From assembly GCA_032162705.1 (NCBI GenBank), contig JAVRON010000031.1, forward strand, positions 1 through 64,000: a stretch of 64,000 nucleotides of DNA, in the 5' to 3' direction. The stretch is from QHXN01 sp032162705 (GTDB lineage Bacteria > Acidobacteriota > Blastocatellia > Pyrinomonadales > Pyrinomonadaceae). Shown piece after piece: positions 46,248-55,492 of this stretch; positions within the stretch are counted from its first letter, which is position 1, and each line of letters opens with the position of its first letter. A program made the position numbers and the translations under genes. The notes under the pieces are model-generated. The model did not search any database. It was not told the DNA's origin and saw nothing but the letters and a program-made list of their open reading frames with translations.

Positions 46248-46949
46248 TTATTTCGTCGGAGAGATGCGTTCATTGAGCCAGCGCGTGGCCTCGTCGAGCG
46301 GAGCGATGTGGTGCGGCTTCCCCTTCCAGACGCGCAGCGCCGAGACGATGAGGAAGACGAATTGGGCGAGCCAGAAGAGCTTGCCGCCGACGCCGCTGCC
46401 GGTGATCGCGCCGATGATCTGGAAGAGCAGCGTGCCTGCGATGATGGCGATTTGCAGCGCGAGTCCCTGCGCGGCGTGGAAGCGCGTGCGCGTCTCGTTG
46501 CGCGGCACGAGGGCCAGCTCGACGATGGCCGCCACCAGCCCGATGTAGAAGGGGAAGTAAGGCAGAATCGTCGCGAAGTTCTCGGGGATGCCGAGCCGCG
46601 TCACGGGACGCGTCGAAGGTCGCGCATACGGCTGGTAGGGCGTTGAAGGGCCGACGGGCGGTGGTGCGATGTGCGCGGGCGGCTGTCCTGTCCCCGCTCC
46701 GAAGGTCGTGAAGGGTGTCGGCTGCGGACGCGGCGGCTGGTACGCGGGCGGCACGAAGACGGACGGGTACGAGTCGGCCATCTGGTCATCAAGACGGCGG
46801 GTCTGCTCTTCCGTTCCGGGCGCGGGCCGAAACGGCGCGGTCTCGTCTGACTGTGGCACGCTGCCCGTCCGGCCCAACGCTTCGTCCGTGCGGCGCACGA
46901 AGTCCGGGTCGAGCGGGTCTGTGTCGTACTTGCTCCTCTTCTCCGGCAT
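46248..46949 (-). CDS. Membrane protein with Pro-rich N-terminus, DUF4870-like
   Basis: 233 residues. Residues 1-130 are hydrophilic and Pro-rich (PPAYQPPRPQPTPF). The C-terminal half has NFATILPYFPFYIGLVAAIVELALVPRNETRTRFHAAQGLALQIAIIAGTLLFQIIGAI and a last span FWLAQFVFLIVSALRVWKGK. The RFHAAQG motif is typical of DUF4870-like membrane proteins. It is the last gene of the likely hisS-aspS-dinB-JAMM transcript, 74 nt after the JAMM gene. Function unknown. Confidence 0.78.
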   Translation of the reverse strand: MPEKRSKYDTDPLDPDFVRRTDEALGRTGSVPQSDETAPFRPAPGTEEQTRRLDDQMADSYPSVFVPPAYQPPRPQPTPFTTFGAGTGQPPAHIAPPPVGPSTPYQPYARPSTRPVTRLGIPENFATILPYFPFYIGLVAAIVELALVPRNETRTRFHAAQGLALQIAIIAGTLLFQIIGAITGSGVGGKLFWLAQFVFLIVSALRVWKGKPHHIAPLDEATRWLNERISPTK

Positions 46950-47023
46950 GTCCCTCTGTACGCCGCGCGTGTCGCGCGAGTTCTGCGGCCCCCTCGGGTC
47001 TTATTCTCAGCGCGGTTGGCCCG

Positions 47024-47503
47024 CTACAAGCCCACAACCTCGAACGCCGCGCGCTCCCAGCGCCCCTCCCTCTCCGAGATGCGGAAGGCGCGTAGCACCG
47101 TGCGCCCCTCTCCGTCGAAGCCGACAATGAAATAAACCGCCGACGGATAAAAAGCAAGCCGCACGTCGGTCTCCGAAGGGACGGGGTCTTCAGAGCGCGG
47201 GTGCGAGTGATAGACGGCGACCAGACTCTCGCCGCGAGAGCGCATGCGCCTCTGCGCTTCAAAGAGTTCTTCGGGCGCGGCCTCGTATGCGACGCAGCGT
47301 TCACGCGCGACGTTACGCAAAGGATAAACCGACTCCGCTGCCGCTGCCCCGCGACCGCCGAGCAACCCGCAGCACTCCTCGGGCGACGAAGCGTGCGCGT
47401 GCGCGAACATCTCTTCGGCCACGATGCGCGGAAGCTTGAAGTCTGACGGCGTCACTTCCACAACTGCTTCGGACACTTTCAACTCTGAAGCCACATCCCT
47501 CAA
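47024..47503 (-). CDS. JAMM/MPN+ metalloprotease-like protein (Mov34/M67)
   Basis: The TTG start at 47503 overlaps the dinB-like stop by 4 nt and has GGAGGG 6 nt upstream. 159 residues. The JAMM metal site is complete: Glu in SSPEECCGLLGG and VYHSHPRSEDPVPSETD (HxH, Ser, Asp). Bacterial members deconjugate ubiquitin-like sulfur carriers or process cysteine-related metabolites. No ThiS/MoaD-like partner is adjacent. Translational coupling to the DinB-like gene suggests a joint role, unproven. Confidence 0.88.
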   Translation of the reverse strand: MRDVASELKVSEAVVEVTPSDFKLPRIVAEEMFAHAHASSPEECCGLLGGRGAAAAESVYPLRNVARERCVAYEAAPEELFEAQRRMRSRGESLVAVYHSHPRSEDPVPSETDVRLAFYPSAVYFIVGFDGEGRTVLRAFRISEREGRWERAAFEVVGL

Positions 47504-48072
47504 CTCGAACCCTCCAACCCGCCGCTTGAGTTCGACGGCGTGCCGCTCGAACTCAACGACGCACTGCTTGAACTCGACGACGCACCGCGCCCACCTTCAA
47601 GCGTGCGGCGGAGCGTGACGAGCGCGCCGAGATGGTATGCGTTGTGATCGGCGACCAGAAGCGCTTCGCGCAGGAGCGTCTGCCCCTCGCCGTGCGGGAT
47701 GCGCGCGTACAGGTCGCCCGCCGCGTCTTCGACCAACGCTTCCATTGCTTGCAGGTCTGCGCGGAAACCTTCGACGCTCCTGCGCCAGTCGTCTTCAGTG
47801 GCCTCGATTGTTTTGTTCGGCCAGTAACCTTCGGGCCATCTGGGCGAGACATGCGAGGCCGAGCGGCTGAACTCAACTATGTCCCGCTGCGCGATTCTCA
47901 TATGTTCGAGCAACTGCCAAGGCGTGTACGGCACGCCCTCGGCTCTCCGGTTGAAGAGTTCGACGGGGAAGTCCTTCAACGCTTCATCGAACTTTATGTG
48001 CGCCCCGCCCCCGCGCAAAAGGTAGAGCACATGCTCGCGCAACGCACGGTCTTTGTCTTCAACACTCAACAC
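47500..48072 (-). CDS. DinB-superfamily four-helix protein
   Basis: GTG start at 48072 with GGAGG 7 nt upstream. 190 residues. YTPWQLLEHMRIAQRDIVEFS and LVADHNAYHLGALVTLRRTL supply the three metal-binding His of the DinB fold (one in LLEHMR, two in DHNAYH). Members include thiol S-transferases and many of unknown function. The tail (GASSSSSSASLSSSGTPSNSSG) is Ser-rich and encoded by short tandem sequence (AACTCGACGACGCA type). It follows aspS by 33 nt. Confidence 0.88.
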   Translation of the reverse strand: MLSVEDKDRALREHVLYLLRGGGAHIKFDEALKDFPVELFNRRAEGVPYTPWQLLEHMRIAQRDIVEFSRSASHVSPRWPEGYWPNKTIEATEDDWRRSVEGFRADLQAMEALVEDAAGDLYARIPHGEGQTLLREALLVADHNAYHLGALVTLRRTLEGGRGASSSSSSASLSSSGTPSNSSGGLEGSS

Positions 48073-48105
48073 GTCTACGCCTCCAAACTTTCGACCCGGC
48101 GGCCT

Positions 48106-49917
48106 TCACTCTTCGACAATCAGTATGTGCAGCTCTTCGAGCTGGTGCGGGTCGATCTGGCCCGGCGCGTCGATCATCAGGTCTGCCGCCGAGGCCGTCT
48201 TCGGGAAGGCCATCAGGTCGCGTATGTTGTCGATGCCGGTCAGTGCCATTAGCGTACGCTCAATGCCTGCGGCGATGCCTCCGTGCGGCGGCGTGCCGTA
48301 TTCTAGTGCATCCAGAAAGAAGCCGAAGCGCTCGCGCGCCTTCTCTTCGGTCAGGCCAAGCGCTTTAAAGACGAGTCGCTGCACGTCGCGTCGATGGATA
48401 CGAATCGAACCGCCCGCGACCTCGATGCCATTGACCACGGCGTCGTAAGCCTTCGCGCGAATCTGGCCGAGCAGGTGCGTCTCGCCGCCCTCGACCGCGC
48501 GCTCGAACGTGGGCAGGTCTTCGTCCAAAGGCGAGGTGAAAGGGTGGTGCATCGCATAGAAGCGCCCGTCGTCCTCGTGATACTCGAACATAGGGAACTC
48601 CGTCACCCACAGCGGCGCGAAGGCATTCGCCGGAATCAGCTTCTCGCGCCGCGCCAACTCGTTCCGGAGCGCGCCCAAGCTTGCCGCGACGACCGAACTC
48701 TTGCCCGCGACGACAAGCAAGGCATCGTTCTTCTCCGCCCCGGCCTGTCGGGCCAGACGCATCACGGCCTCCTCGCCAAGCGCCTTCAGAAGCGAGGACG
48801 AAAGCTCGTCGCCGAGCTTGATCCACGCCAGCGCGCCCGCTCCATAACGCTTCGAGACTTCCTGCAACTCGTCAAGCTGTTTGCGCGAAAAATGCGCGCC
48901 GCCCTTTACGACGAGACCTTTGACCTCGCCCGACTTCTCAAGCGCCGAGGCGAAGGGCGCAAACGTCGTCCCTTCGAGCGCGGGCGCGAGGTCTTGCAGC
49001 TCCATCCCGAAGCGCAGGTCTGGCTTATCGCTGCCGAAGCGCCGGAGCGCCTCCGCGTAAGAGAGGCGCTGGAAGGGCGCTTTGAGTTCCGCGCCGACGA
49101 GGCGGAAGACGCGGACGAGCAAGCCTTCGATCAAACGATAGACCTGCTCGCGCGTGGCGAAGCTGAACTCAACGTCGAGTTGCGTAAACTCGGGCTGGCG
49201 GTCTGCTCTCAGGTCTTCGTCGCGGAAGCAGCGCGCGATCTGGTAATACTTGTCGAGTCCGGCGATCATGCAAATCTGCTTGAAGATTTGCGGCGACTGA
49301 GGCAGCGCATAGAAGCGGCCAGCATGGAGACGCGACGGCACGACGTAATCGCGCGCGCCCTCGGGCGTGGACTTGATAAGTATCGGCGTCTCGATCTCTG
49401 TAAAGCCCTGCTCGTCCATGTAGCGATGAATCTCGCCGACCACGCTCGCGCGCAGCCGCAGATTCTTCTGGAAGAAGGGACGGCGCAGATCGAGATAGCG
49501 ATACTTCAGACGCACCTCTTCGGCGGCGAGCTTGTCGGGCGCGGCGTCCAACTGGAAGGGCGGCGTGCGCGCCTCGTTCAAGATGAGTATCTCGCGCGCC
49601 TGAACCTCTACGTCGCCCGTCGAGAGCTTCGGGTTGCGCTGCGCCGCTTCGCGCAGCACGACCTCGCCGCGCACCGCGATGACGTACTCGCCGCGAACCT
49701 CTTTCGCGCGCGCGTGCGCCTCCGGCGCATCCTCCACATCAAAGACGACCTGCGTCAGCCCGTCTCGGTCGCGCAAATCAACAAAGGTCAACGGCCCGAA
49801 GTCCCTCCGCACCGCGATCCATCCCATCAACACGACGGTCTTCCCCGCATCCTCCGCACGCAGCCCGCCGCACGAGTGCGTGCGCTCAAGCTCTCCAAGA
49901 TGGTCAAGTACAGCCAT
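48106..49917 (-). CDS. aspS: Aspartyl-tRNA synthetase, bacterial type
   Basis: 603 residues, as expected for the bacterial enzyme. The N-terminal OB anticodon domain (GKTVVLMGWIAVRRDFGPLTFVDLRDRDG) is followed by class II motif 2 (IARCFRDEDLRADRQPEFTQLDVE), the bacterial GAD insertion, and motif 3 (GIAAGIERTLMALTG). GAGGAG precedes the ATG. It lies 43 nt after hisS, the common hisS-aspS pairing. It charges tRNA-Asp; whether it also charges tRNA-Asn was not determined. Confidence 0.97.
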   Translation of the reverse strand: MAVLDHLGELERTHSCGGLRAEDAGKTVVLMGWIAVRRDFGPLTFVDLRDRDGLTQVVFDVEDAPEAHARAKEVRGEYVIAVRGEVVLREAAQRNPKLSTGDVEVQAREILILNEARTPPFQLDAAPDKLAAEEVRLKYRYLDLRRPFFQKNLRLRASVVGEIHRYMDEQGFTEIETPILIKSTPEGARDYVVPSRLHAGRFYALPQSPQIFKQICMIAGLDKYYQIARCFRDEDLRADRQPEFTQLDVEFSFATREQVYRLIEGLLVRVFRLVGAELKAPFQRLSYAEALRRFGSDKPDLRFGMELQDLAPALEGTTFAPFASALEKSGEVKGLVVKGGAHFSRKQLDELQEVSKRYGAGALAWIKLGDELSSSLLKALGEEAVMRLARQAGAEKNDALLVVAGKSSVVAASLGALRNELARREKLIPANAFAPLWVTEFPMFEYHEDDGRFYAMHHPFTSPLDEDLPTFERAVEGGETHLLGQIRAKAYDAVVNGIEVAGGSIRIHRRDVQRLVFKALGLTEEKARERFGFFLDALEYGTPPHGGIAAGIERTLMALTGIDNIRDLMAFPKTASAADLMIDAPGQIDPHQLEELHILIVEE

Positions 49918-49960
49918 TCAACTCCTCATCTCCATTGTCTGGTAATCAACATGCACCTCT

Positions 49961-51430
49961 TTAGACTTGGGACGGTGACTCTCCGCCCTGCGAAAGAGCT
50001 TTCAAGTACATCGAAAGATAGTGCCCTTCATTCCCATGCAGCCTATCAAAAAGTATCGAGGCAGCCTGCCCGCGGCTGACTTTCTCCTGTTCGCCGTTCA
50101 CCATGTATTTGAGCGCGACCTCACCGCTGGCTCGCTCGTCGTCGCCGATGACGACGACGAAGGGGATGCCGCGCGCGGAGGCGTACTTGAACTGCTTGCC
50201 GAGCTTGTCTGCCTCCAGATACACGTCCACGCGGAGCGCCGTCTCGGCACGGCGCAACTCTGCGGCGAAGGCGAGTGAATCTCTGATTGATTCCTCGCTC
50301 CAGACAGTCACCAACACGTCAGCAGCCGCGCGCTCAAAATACGGCGGGAACATTCCTCGCTCGGTCATCACGACGATGATACGCTCAAGGCCCAGCGAGA
50401 AGCCGCAGGCCGGAATGTCCTTCCCCGAAAACATCCCGATGAGATTGTCATAGCGCCCGCCGCCGCCCAAAGAGCCTGCGAGGTCTGGGACGCTGATCTC
50501 CATGATCGCGCCCGTGTAATAGGAGAGGCCACGCGCGAGGCTCGGGTCAATCTTGATTCTGTCCGCGACGGTGTAGGCAGAGGCGTATTCGACAATTTTG
50601 CGCACCTCTTCAACGCCGCGTGCTCCCGCCTCATTATCGCCGATGAACTCGACGAGGCGACCGAGCACCGCGTGGTTGTAAGCATCGGCCAGCGATTCGC
50701 TCCGCTCGTCCACGACGAACTCGGCTGCATGTTCGAGCGCCGGGAGGTTCTCGAAGAAGCCGAGCAACTTCTCACCGCTCTCTGCCAGGATGCCGCGCGT
50801 GGCGAACTCGCGCGCGACACCCTCGCGCCCGACCTTGTCCAGCTTGTCGAGCGCGACGAGCGCATCCGCGTGCATGTCCGCCGCGATGCCCGCAGCTTCA
50901 AGCACGCCCGCAAGCACCTGCCGGTGGTTGAGGCGGATAGTGAAGTTGTCGAAGCCGAGCGCCGTTAGAGCGTCGCTCGCTGCGGCGCATAGCTCGGCCT
51001 CGACGACTGCGGAGCGTGTGCCGATGCAGTCAACGTCGCACTGGTAGAACTCGCGGAAGCGTCCGCGCGCGGGTCGGTCTGCGCGCCAGACGGGTTGAAT
51101 CTGGTAGCGTTTGAAAAACTTGGGGAGGCGTTCGCCGTGCTCTGCGACGACGCGTGCGAGTGGGACGGTCAAGTCATAGCGGAGCGCGAGGTCGGCCTCG
51201 CCCGTCCGTTCGTGCTCGCCGCGCTTGAGGATTTTGAAGATGAGTTGATTGCCCTCTTCGCCGTACTTGCCGAGGAGCGTCTCGATGTTTTCGACCGCGG
51301 GCGTCTCCAGCGGCTCGAAGCCGTAGCGCTCGTACACGTCTTTAATGATACGGATGACGTACTCGCGCCGCCGCACGTCCGCCGGGAGAAAGTCGCGCAT
51401 GCCGCGCGCTGGTTGTGTCTTCGTAGGCAT
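49961..51430 (-). CDS. hisS: Histidyl-tRNA synthetase
   Basis: 489 residues. Motif 1 region ARGMRDFLPADVRRREYVI, motif 2 FYQCDVDCIG with WRADRPARGRFREF, HisRS signature LARGLSYYTGAIMEI, and motif 3 ACGFSLGLERIIVVM. The C-terminal anticodon-binding domain carries VDVYLEADKLGKQFKYASARGIPFVVVIG. It is longer than the E. coli enzyme and resembles the longer HisRS type. The start lies at the edge of repeat 51434-51601, without a visible ribosome-binding site. It leads the hisS-aspS-dinB-JAMM gene run. Confidence 0.96.
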   Translation of the reverse strand: MPTKTQPARGMRDFLPADVRRREYVIRIIKDVYERYGFEPLETPAVENIETLLGKYGEEGNQLIFKILKRGEHERTGEADLALRYDLTVPLARVVAEHGERLPKFFKRYQIQPVWRADRPARGRFREFYQCDVDCIGTRSAVVEAELCAAASDALTALGFDNFTIRLNHRQVLAGVLEAAGIAADMHADALVALDKLDKVGREGVAREFATRGILAESGEKLLGFFENLPALEHAAEFVVDERSESLADAYNHAVLGRLVEFIGDNEAGARGVEEVRKIVEYASAYTVADRIKIDPSLARGLSYYTGAIMEISVPDLAGSLGGGGRYDNLIGMFSGKDIPACGFSLGLERIIVVMTERGMFPPYFERAAADVLVTVWSEESIRDSLAFAAELRRAETALRVDVYLEADKLGKQFKYASARGIPFVVVIGDDERASGEVALKYMVNGEQEKVSRGQAASILFDRLHGNEGHYLSMYLKALSQGGESPSQV

Positions 51431-51433
51431 AGA

Positions 51434-51601
51434 AAAGTAGACAGGAGAAGTAGACAGTAGTCAGTAGTCAGTAGTCAGTAGTCAGTAGTCAGTAGTCAGT
51501 AGAAAAACATTCTTCAGCGATTCGTCAGGGTGTCAGCGTCAACGTCGGCAGGGCGGAGCCTACTGACTACTGTCTACTGTCTACTTCTCCTGTCTACTTC
51601 A
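51434..51601. repeat. Inverted heptad-repeat element, CAGTAGT family with long loop
   Basis: Left arm 51434-51502 (GAAGTAGACAGTAGTCAGTA and more copies), loop containing GTGTCAGCGTCAACGTCGGC and GCGGAGCCTACTG, right arm 51560-51600. Its edge overlaps the stop codon of the PagL-like gene. Confidence 0.92.
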
Positions 51602-52303
51602 TCGAAAGATCGAAAAGCCGACGTAGAACAGGTTCGAGTCGAAGCCCGGGTTCACGTCCGCGCGGTAGCCGTTCGAGATGTGCTGGTAGCGATACCCGAG
51701 CGTCCACGCACGCCGAGCGCCCGTCTTCCACTGGACGCCGCCGCCGAAGTCGGCAGTGAAGTTGAACTGCGCGCCGCGTTCGTCCGGCACGCGCTCGCCG
51801 AAGTAGATGAAGCCGCCGCTGCCTTGCGCGAAGGGCTGCACGCGCTCGCGCCGACGGAAGTTGAGCTGGAAGCCTACGGGTGAGAGACCCGCGCCCGTGA
51901 TCGTCTTCCGTACCGCGCGAAAGCCCGTCGGAGGCGTGCCGAAAGACTCGAACGAAGGGAAAGACAGCGCCGCGACCGGCACGGCGTCCACGGTATACTT
52001 CAGCGTAAGATTGTCGCCGCGCGCCAGCACACGCGCGTAGCGAAAGGCCAAAAGGCCGAGCCGCGTCTTCTCAGTCGAGCCGATGAGCGTCGGGCTACTG
52101 AACGAGCCGCCGCCCCAGACGCCGAACTCGTTGACGGCCTTCTCCAGCCCGAACGCGCCGCCCGCGCGCTGCACACCCGCCGCGGCCTCATCCGACTCCG
52201 AACGCCTCAGTTGCTCAACTCCCTGCGCGAGCGAGGGCGCGCACGCCGCGAGCGCGAACAGAACGGCTGCGACGACTCCGGCAAGTTTTCTTTCGGGGCG
52301 CAT
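51599..52303 (-). CDS. PagL-like lipid A deacylase / acyloxyacyl hydrolase family barrel
   Basis: 234 residues with a signal peptide (1-26). The C-terminal YRYQHISNGYRADVNPGFDSNLFYVGFS matches the PagL family signature, with catalytic His and Ser in HISNG. Earlier strands (FGGGVQWKTGARRAWTLGYR, PVGFQLNFRRRERVQPFAQGSGGFIYF) suit an eight-strand outer-membrane barrel. It would trim an acyl chain from lipid A. It fits with the presence of lptD and hence LPS in this organism. Confidence 0.82.
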   Translation of the reverse strand: MRPERKLAGVVAAVLFALAACAPSLAQGVEQLRRSESDEAAAGVQRAGGAFGLEKAVNEFGVWGGGSFSSPTLIGSTEKTRLGLLAFRYARVLARGDNLTLKYTVDAVPVAALSFPSFESFGTPPTGFRAVRKTITGAGLSPVGFQLNFRRRERVQPFAQGSGGFIYFGERVPDERGAQFNFTADFGGGVQWKTGARRAWTLGYRYQHISNGYRADVNPGFDSNLFYVGFSIFR

Positions 52304-52363
52304 GGCTTTCTAAATCCTCTCCGCTCCCGCGTCAAAATTTCAGGAGCGCGTTTACAGTCCATT

Positions 52364-52906
52364 TCAGGAGCGCATCAACTGCCCTTCGGCTATCCCGTAC
52401 TCCTCTCGGTACGCGCGCGTGTACTCGACATAGTTCTTCCAGAACACGTCGAGGTCTGCGACCTCTTCGTCCGTAAGCTGCCGCTTGACGCGCGCAGGCA
52501 CACCTAAGACGAGCGAGCGCGGCGGGATAATTGTCCCCGGCGAGACGAGCGCGCCCGCCGCCACCAGAGACTTTTCGCCCACGCGTGCGCCGTCCATCAC
52601 AATCGACCCGATGCCGACGAGGCTCCCGCGCTCGACGTAACAGCCGTGCAGCGTGACGTTGTGGCCGACGGTCACCTCGTCTTCGAGGATGGTGGCGTGC
52701 GTGCCGTTCGAGACGTGGATGACCGTGCCGTCCTGCACGTTCGTGCGTTCGCCGATGCGTATGTGGAAGACATCGCCGCGCACGACCGCGCTGAACCAGA
52801 CGGAAGAGTGCGCGCCGATGTGTACGTCGCCGATGATTTGCGCGCTCGACTCGATGAACGCGGTCGGATGAATCTGCGGATGTATGCCGCGAAACGGTCT
52901 AATCAT
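52364..52906 (-). CDS. Gamma-class carbonic anhydrase family protein
   Basis: 180 residues. A left-handed beta-helix of hexapeptide repeats (IIGDVHIGAHSSVWFSAVVRGDVFHIRIGERTNVQDGTVIHV, VTVGHNVTLHGCYV, LVGIGSIVMDGARVG) with the three metal-binding His of the family (IHVSNG, GHNVTLHG). The C-terminal helix follows (LTDEEVADLDVFWKNYVEYTRAYREE). Such proteins bind zinc or iron; carbonic anhydrase activity is not certain in the YrdA/PaaY subgroup it resembles. Confidence 0.93.
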   Translation of the reverse strand: MIRPFRGIHPQIHPTAFIESSAQIIGDVHIGAHSSVWFSAVVRGDVFHIRIGERTNVQDGTVIHVSNGTHATILEDEVTVGHNVTLHGCYVERGSLVGIGSIVMDGARVGEKSLVAAGALVSPGTIIPPRSLVLGVPARVKRQLTDEEVADLDVFWKNYVEYTRAYREEYGIAEGQLMRS

Positions 52907-53024
52907 AACGACTCGACTGAAAGCGAAAGCTCTCGCGCCTCAACGTCTAAAGCGAAAACCGGCGGCACGACGTGAAAGCAAAAACGGTAGCACGGCGGCG
53001 CGGGGCGGGCAAGCAAAGCGATTG

Positions 53025-53033
53025 TGCTACAAT
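53025..53033 (+). promoter_or_regulatory. Extended -10 element TGCTACAAT
   Basis: TGn plus TACAAT, 45 nt before the small membrane gene. No -35 match. Confidence 0.4.
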
Positions 53034-53077
53034 CCACGCGCCCAAGCAGAGATATCCGAGGAGACTTCAAAAGAGAC

Positions 53078-53248
53078 GTGCCGACCGAGACGCCGCCACC
53101 TTACTTCCCGCAGAATCCGCTCTCGCCCGGCGATGAGAAGACGGCCACACGGCTCAGGCTTATTTTCTACGGCTGTGCGGTGCTCGTCGCGCTCGGCGTC
53201 GTGGCCGCAATCATCGGCGCAGTCTATCTGATTCGCTCGCTGCTCTGA
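53078..53248 (+). CDS. Small single-span membrane protein, hypothetical
   Basis: A GTG at 53078 opens a 56-codon frame: VPTETPPPYFPQNPLSPGDE, then a membrane span (LIFYGCAVLVALGVVAAIIGAVYLI) and a two-to-four residue tail. GAGGAGA lies 14 nt upstream, further than usual. A promoter-like extended -10 is just upstream. The frame could start earlier at 53024 (GTG). I do not recognise a family. Confidence 0.5.
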   Translation: MPTETPPPYFPQNPLSPGDEKTATRLRLIFYGCAVLVALGVVAAIIGAVYLIRSLL

Positions 53249-53265
53249 AGCAGGCGCGCACTTAC

Positions 53266-53389
53266 AAGGCCGCAAGCCCGACCGTGATGGAGGGCGTAAG
53301 TGAAACGCTGAACGCTGAAGGCTGAACCAAGAGCAGTCTTTTAGTTCATACTTCCTAACGCCCTCCCTAACGGTCGGGCTTGCGGCCTC
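53266..53389. repeat. Nested inverted repeat element
   Basis: Outer arms AGGCCGCAAGCCCGACCGT (from 53267) and its inverse (53370-53388). Within them GGAGGGCGT / ACGCCCTCC (53289, 53358). Inside lie GCTGAAC heptads (AACGCTGAACGCTGAAGGCT) and TTAGTTCATAC. It separates the small membrane gene from the DUF1570 gene. Confidence 0.9.
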
Positions 53390-53399
53390 AAGCCGAAAC

Positions 53400-55352
53400 A
53401 TGAAAAGACGAAGCCCCCAACTCTTCTTCGTCCTATTGATGACGGCGCTCGCATTGCTTCTCCCTTGCCCGTCGGCGGCGCGGCGCGAACAATCCGACGA
53501 ATGGGTGAGCGTGCGCTCGCAGAACTTTCTCGTCGAAGGCCGCGCGCGCGCGAAGGATTTGCGGCGCATGGCCGTCAGGCTCGAAGAGTACCGGGCGGCC
53601 TTCTCACGCCTTCTCTCCGGCGAGCACTTCGACGCAAGCATTCCCACGACCATCATCGTCTTCCCGGACGACGCGGCGTACAAGCCCTTCAAGCCGCTCC
53701 TGCGCGGGCAATCGGCCGCTGGCGTTTCGGGCTACTTCCAGCCCGGCACGGAGGTCAACTACATCACGCTCGCGCTCGACTCCGATTCGGCGCGCGACTC
53801 CTCGACGCTGCTACACGAGTACACACACCTGCTCGTCAACAACTATTTCAGCGGCGCTCCGCTCTGGCTCAAGGAGGGACTCTCCGAGTTCTACAGCACC
53901 GCGCGCCTCTCCGGGGACAGGCGCAGGATGACGCTCGGCGACCCGCCCACGCAACGCACGCGCGCTCTGCTCGGGCGCGAGCTACTTCCCTTCAGGACGC
54001 TTTTCGCCGTCGATCACGCTTCGCCGTACTACGTCGAGCAGGGCCCGCGCGGTCTCTTCTACGCGGAGTCCTGGGCGCTCGTTCATTACCTGACGGAGGT
54101 GCGCGGCGGCGAACACGGCGACCGTGTAGCACGCTTCGTCGCGCTGCTCGCCGACGGCGCGACCGTCGAGGACTCACTCCGGCGCACATTCGGCAAGCGG
54201 GTCTCGGAGATAGAGGCGGGGTTCATCTCTTACGTGCGGCTCGGGCGCTACAACACGAGCGTCGAAGAGTTCGAGCGCCCGCTCGATTTCGACTCGCAAC
54301 TGCATGCGCGCCAACTCACCGCAGCCGAAGTGAGCGCGCGGCTCGGCGACCTTCTGCTCCACACGGATCGAGACGATGACGCCGAACCGTATCTGCTCCG
54401 CGCAGTCGAACTAGACCCACGTCTCGCGTCCGCACGCGTCTCGCTCGGGGCCTTGCTGCTCCGGCATGGGCGGTTCACGGAGGCTTGCGGGCAGTTGCGC
54501 GCATCCGTCGAAGCAGACACGCAAAACACCCTCGCTCACTACTATCTCGCCGACGCGCTCAATCGAGAGGGAGCCACCGACAGTTCGGACAAAATCTCCG
54601 TCAGTGAGTTCGAGGAGAGGACGGACGCCATCCGCGCCGAGCTGCACCGAGCGATTGAGCTTGCGCCCGGCTTCGTCGAGCCTTACCGGCTGCTCGCGAC
54701 AATCGAGCTTGAGCGCGGCGACCGGCCCGAAGTGGCCGTCGTGTTGCTCAAGCGTGCGGCGGCTCTCGCGCCACGTCGCCTCGACCTCACGCTCATGCTC
54801 GCGCAGGCCGAACTGCCCGGCGGCCAGTTTGAAGAGGCGCGCAGGCTCGCGGAGCCTATCGCACGCCGCGACGACGACGAGCATCTGCGCGCGCAGGCCG
54901 AAGCGCTCATCGCACGTATCGACGCTCGCCAGCAGCAGGCAGCGCGTCTGCGTTCGCAGGCTGACGAGGCAGCCAAGCTCGAAGCTCAGCTCGACGCCGC
55001 CACGCCCACGCAGCCTTGCGACATGCCCGTGCAGGGCGGGCCCCACTACAAGAAGCTCCGCTTTGAAGGCACGCAGGCGTGCGGTCGCCTCGCCGAAATC
55101 GAGTGCGCCGACGGCGGGGTCGTGCTCCACGTCGAGACACGCGCGGGCACTTTGCGCCTGCGCGCCGAAGACCTGAGCGGCATACGCTTCGTCACCTACA
55201 CCGCTTCGGTCAAGACGGGCCGCATCTCGTGCGGCATGCGCGAGCCTGCCGACTCCGTGCTCGTCACCTATCGCGTAAGGCCGGACAACAAAAAAGTCTT
55301 CGACGGCGACGCGCTGGCCGTCGAGTTCATCCCTGAAGACTGGAACCATTGA
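53400..55352 (+). CDS. Secreted peptidase-MA-like (DUF1570) and TPR protein
   Basis: 650 residues. Signal peptide 1-26. The gluzincin-like domain has TLLHEYTHLLVNNYFSGAPLWLKEGLSEFYS (HExxH at about 143-147 and a downstream Glu), preceded by IVFPDDAAYKPF. TPR helices follow (ARLGDLLLHTDRDDDAEPYLLRAVELDPRLASARVSLGALLLRHGRF, ELAPGFVEPYRLLATIELERGD, FEEARRLAEPIA). The C-terminal ~110 residues form a beta domain with CDMPVQGGPHYKKLRFEGTQACGRL. It is probably periplasmic. Proteolysis is inferred from the HExxH only; the TPR part may recruit partners. Confidence 0.88.
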   Translation: MKRRSPQLFFVLLMTALALLLPCPSAARREQSDEWVSVRSQNFLVEGRARAKDLRRMAVRLEEYRAAFSRLLSGEHFDASIPTTIIVFPDDAAYKPFKPLLRGQSAAGVSGYFQPGTEVNYITLALDSDSARDSSTLLHEYTHLLVNNYFSGAPLWLKEGLSEFYSTARLSGDRRRMTLGDPPTQRTRALLGRELLPFRTLFAVDHASPYYVEQGPRGLFYAESWALVHYLTEVRGGEHGDRVARFVALLADGATVEDSLRRTFGKRVSEIEAGFISYVRLGRYNTSVEEFERPLDFDSQLHARQLTAAEVSARLGDLLLHTDRDDDAEPYLLRAVELDPRLASARVSLGALLLRHGRFTEACGQLRASVEADTQNTLAHYYLADALNREGATDSSDKISVSEFEERTDAIRAELHRAIELAPGFVEPYRLLATIELERGDRPEVAVVLLKRAAALAPRRLDLTLMLAQAELPGGQFEEARRLAEPIARRDDDEHLRAQAEALIARIDARQQQAARLRSQADEAAKLEAQLDAATPTQPCDMPVQGGPHYKKLRFEGTQACGRLAEIECADGGVVLHVETRAGTLRLRAEDLSGIRFVTYTASVKTGRISCGMREPADSVLVTYRVRPDNKKVFDGDALAVEFIPEDWNH

Positions 55353-55397
55353 GGAATGTTGAGGCGGACAATCTCCGACTTGGAACTAACGTCAGTC

Positions 55398-55492
55398 ATG
55401 TTCACCGCAGAGGCGCTGAGGACGCGGAGGGGGCGCAGAGACTTGAATTACTCTGCGAGTCTCTGTGTCCTCCGCGCCTCTGCGGTGAACAT
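55398..55492. repeat. Inverted repeat element, CCGCAGAGGCGC family
   Basis: GATGTTCACCGCAGAGGCGC-type arms on both sides of a short ACTTGAATTACT centre; it lies between two plus-strand genes. Confidence 0.92.

Noticed and set aside
48394..50079. 561-codon plus-strand open frame
   Set aside because: It is antisense to aspS and has no motifs or ribosome-binding site.
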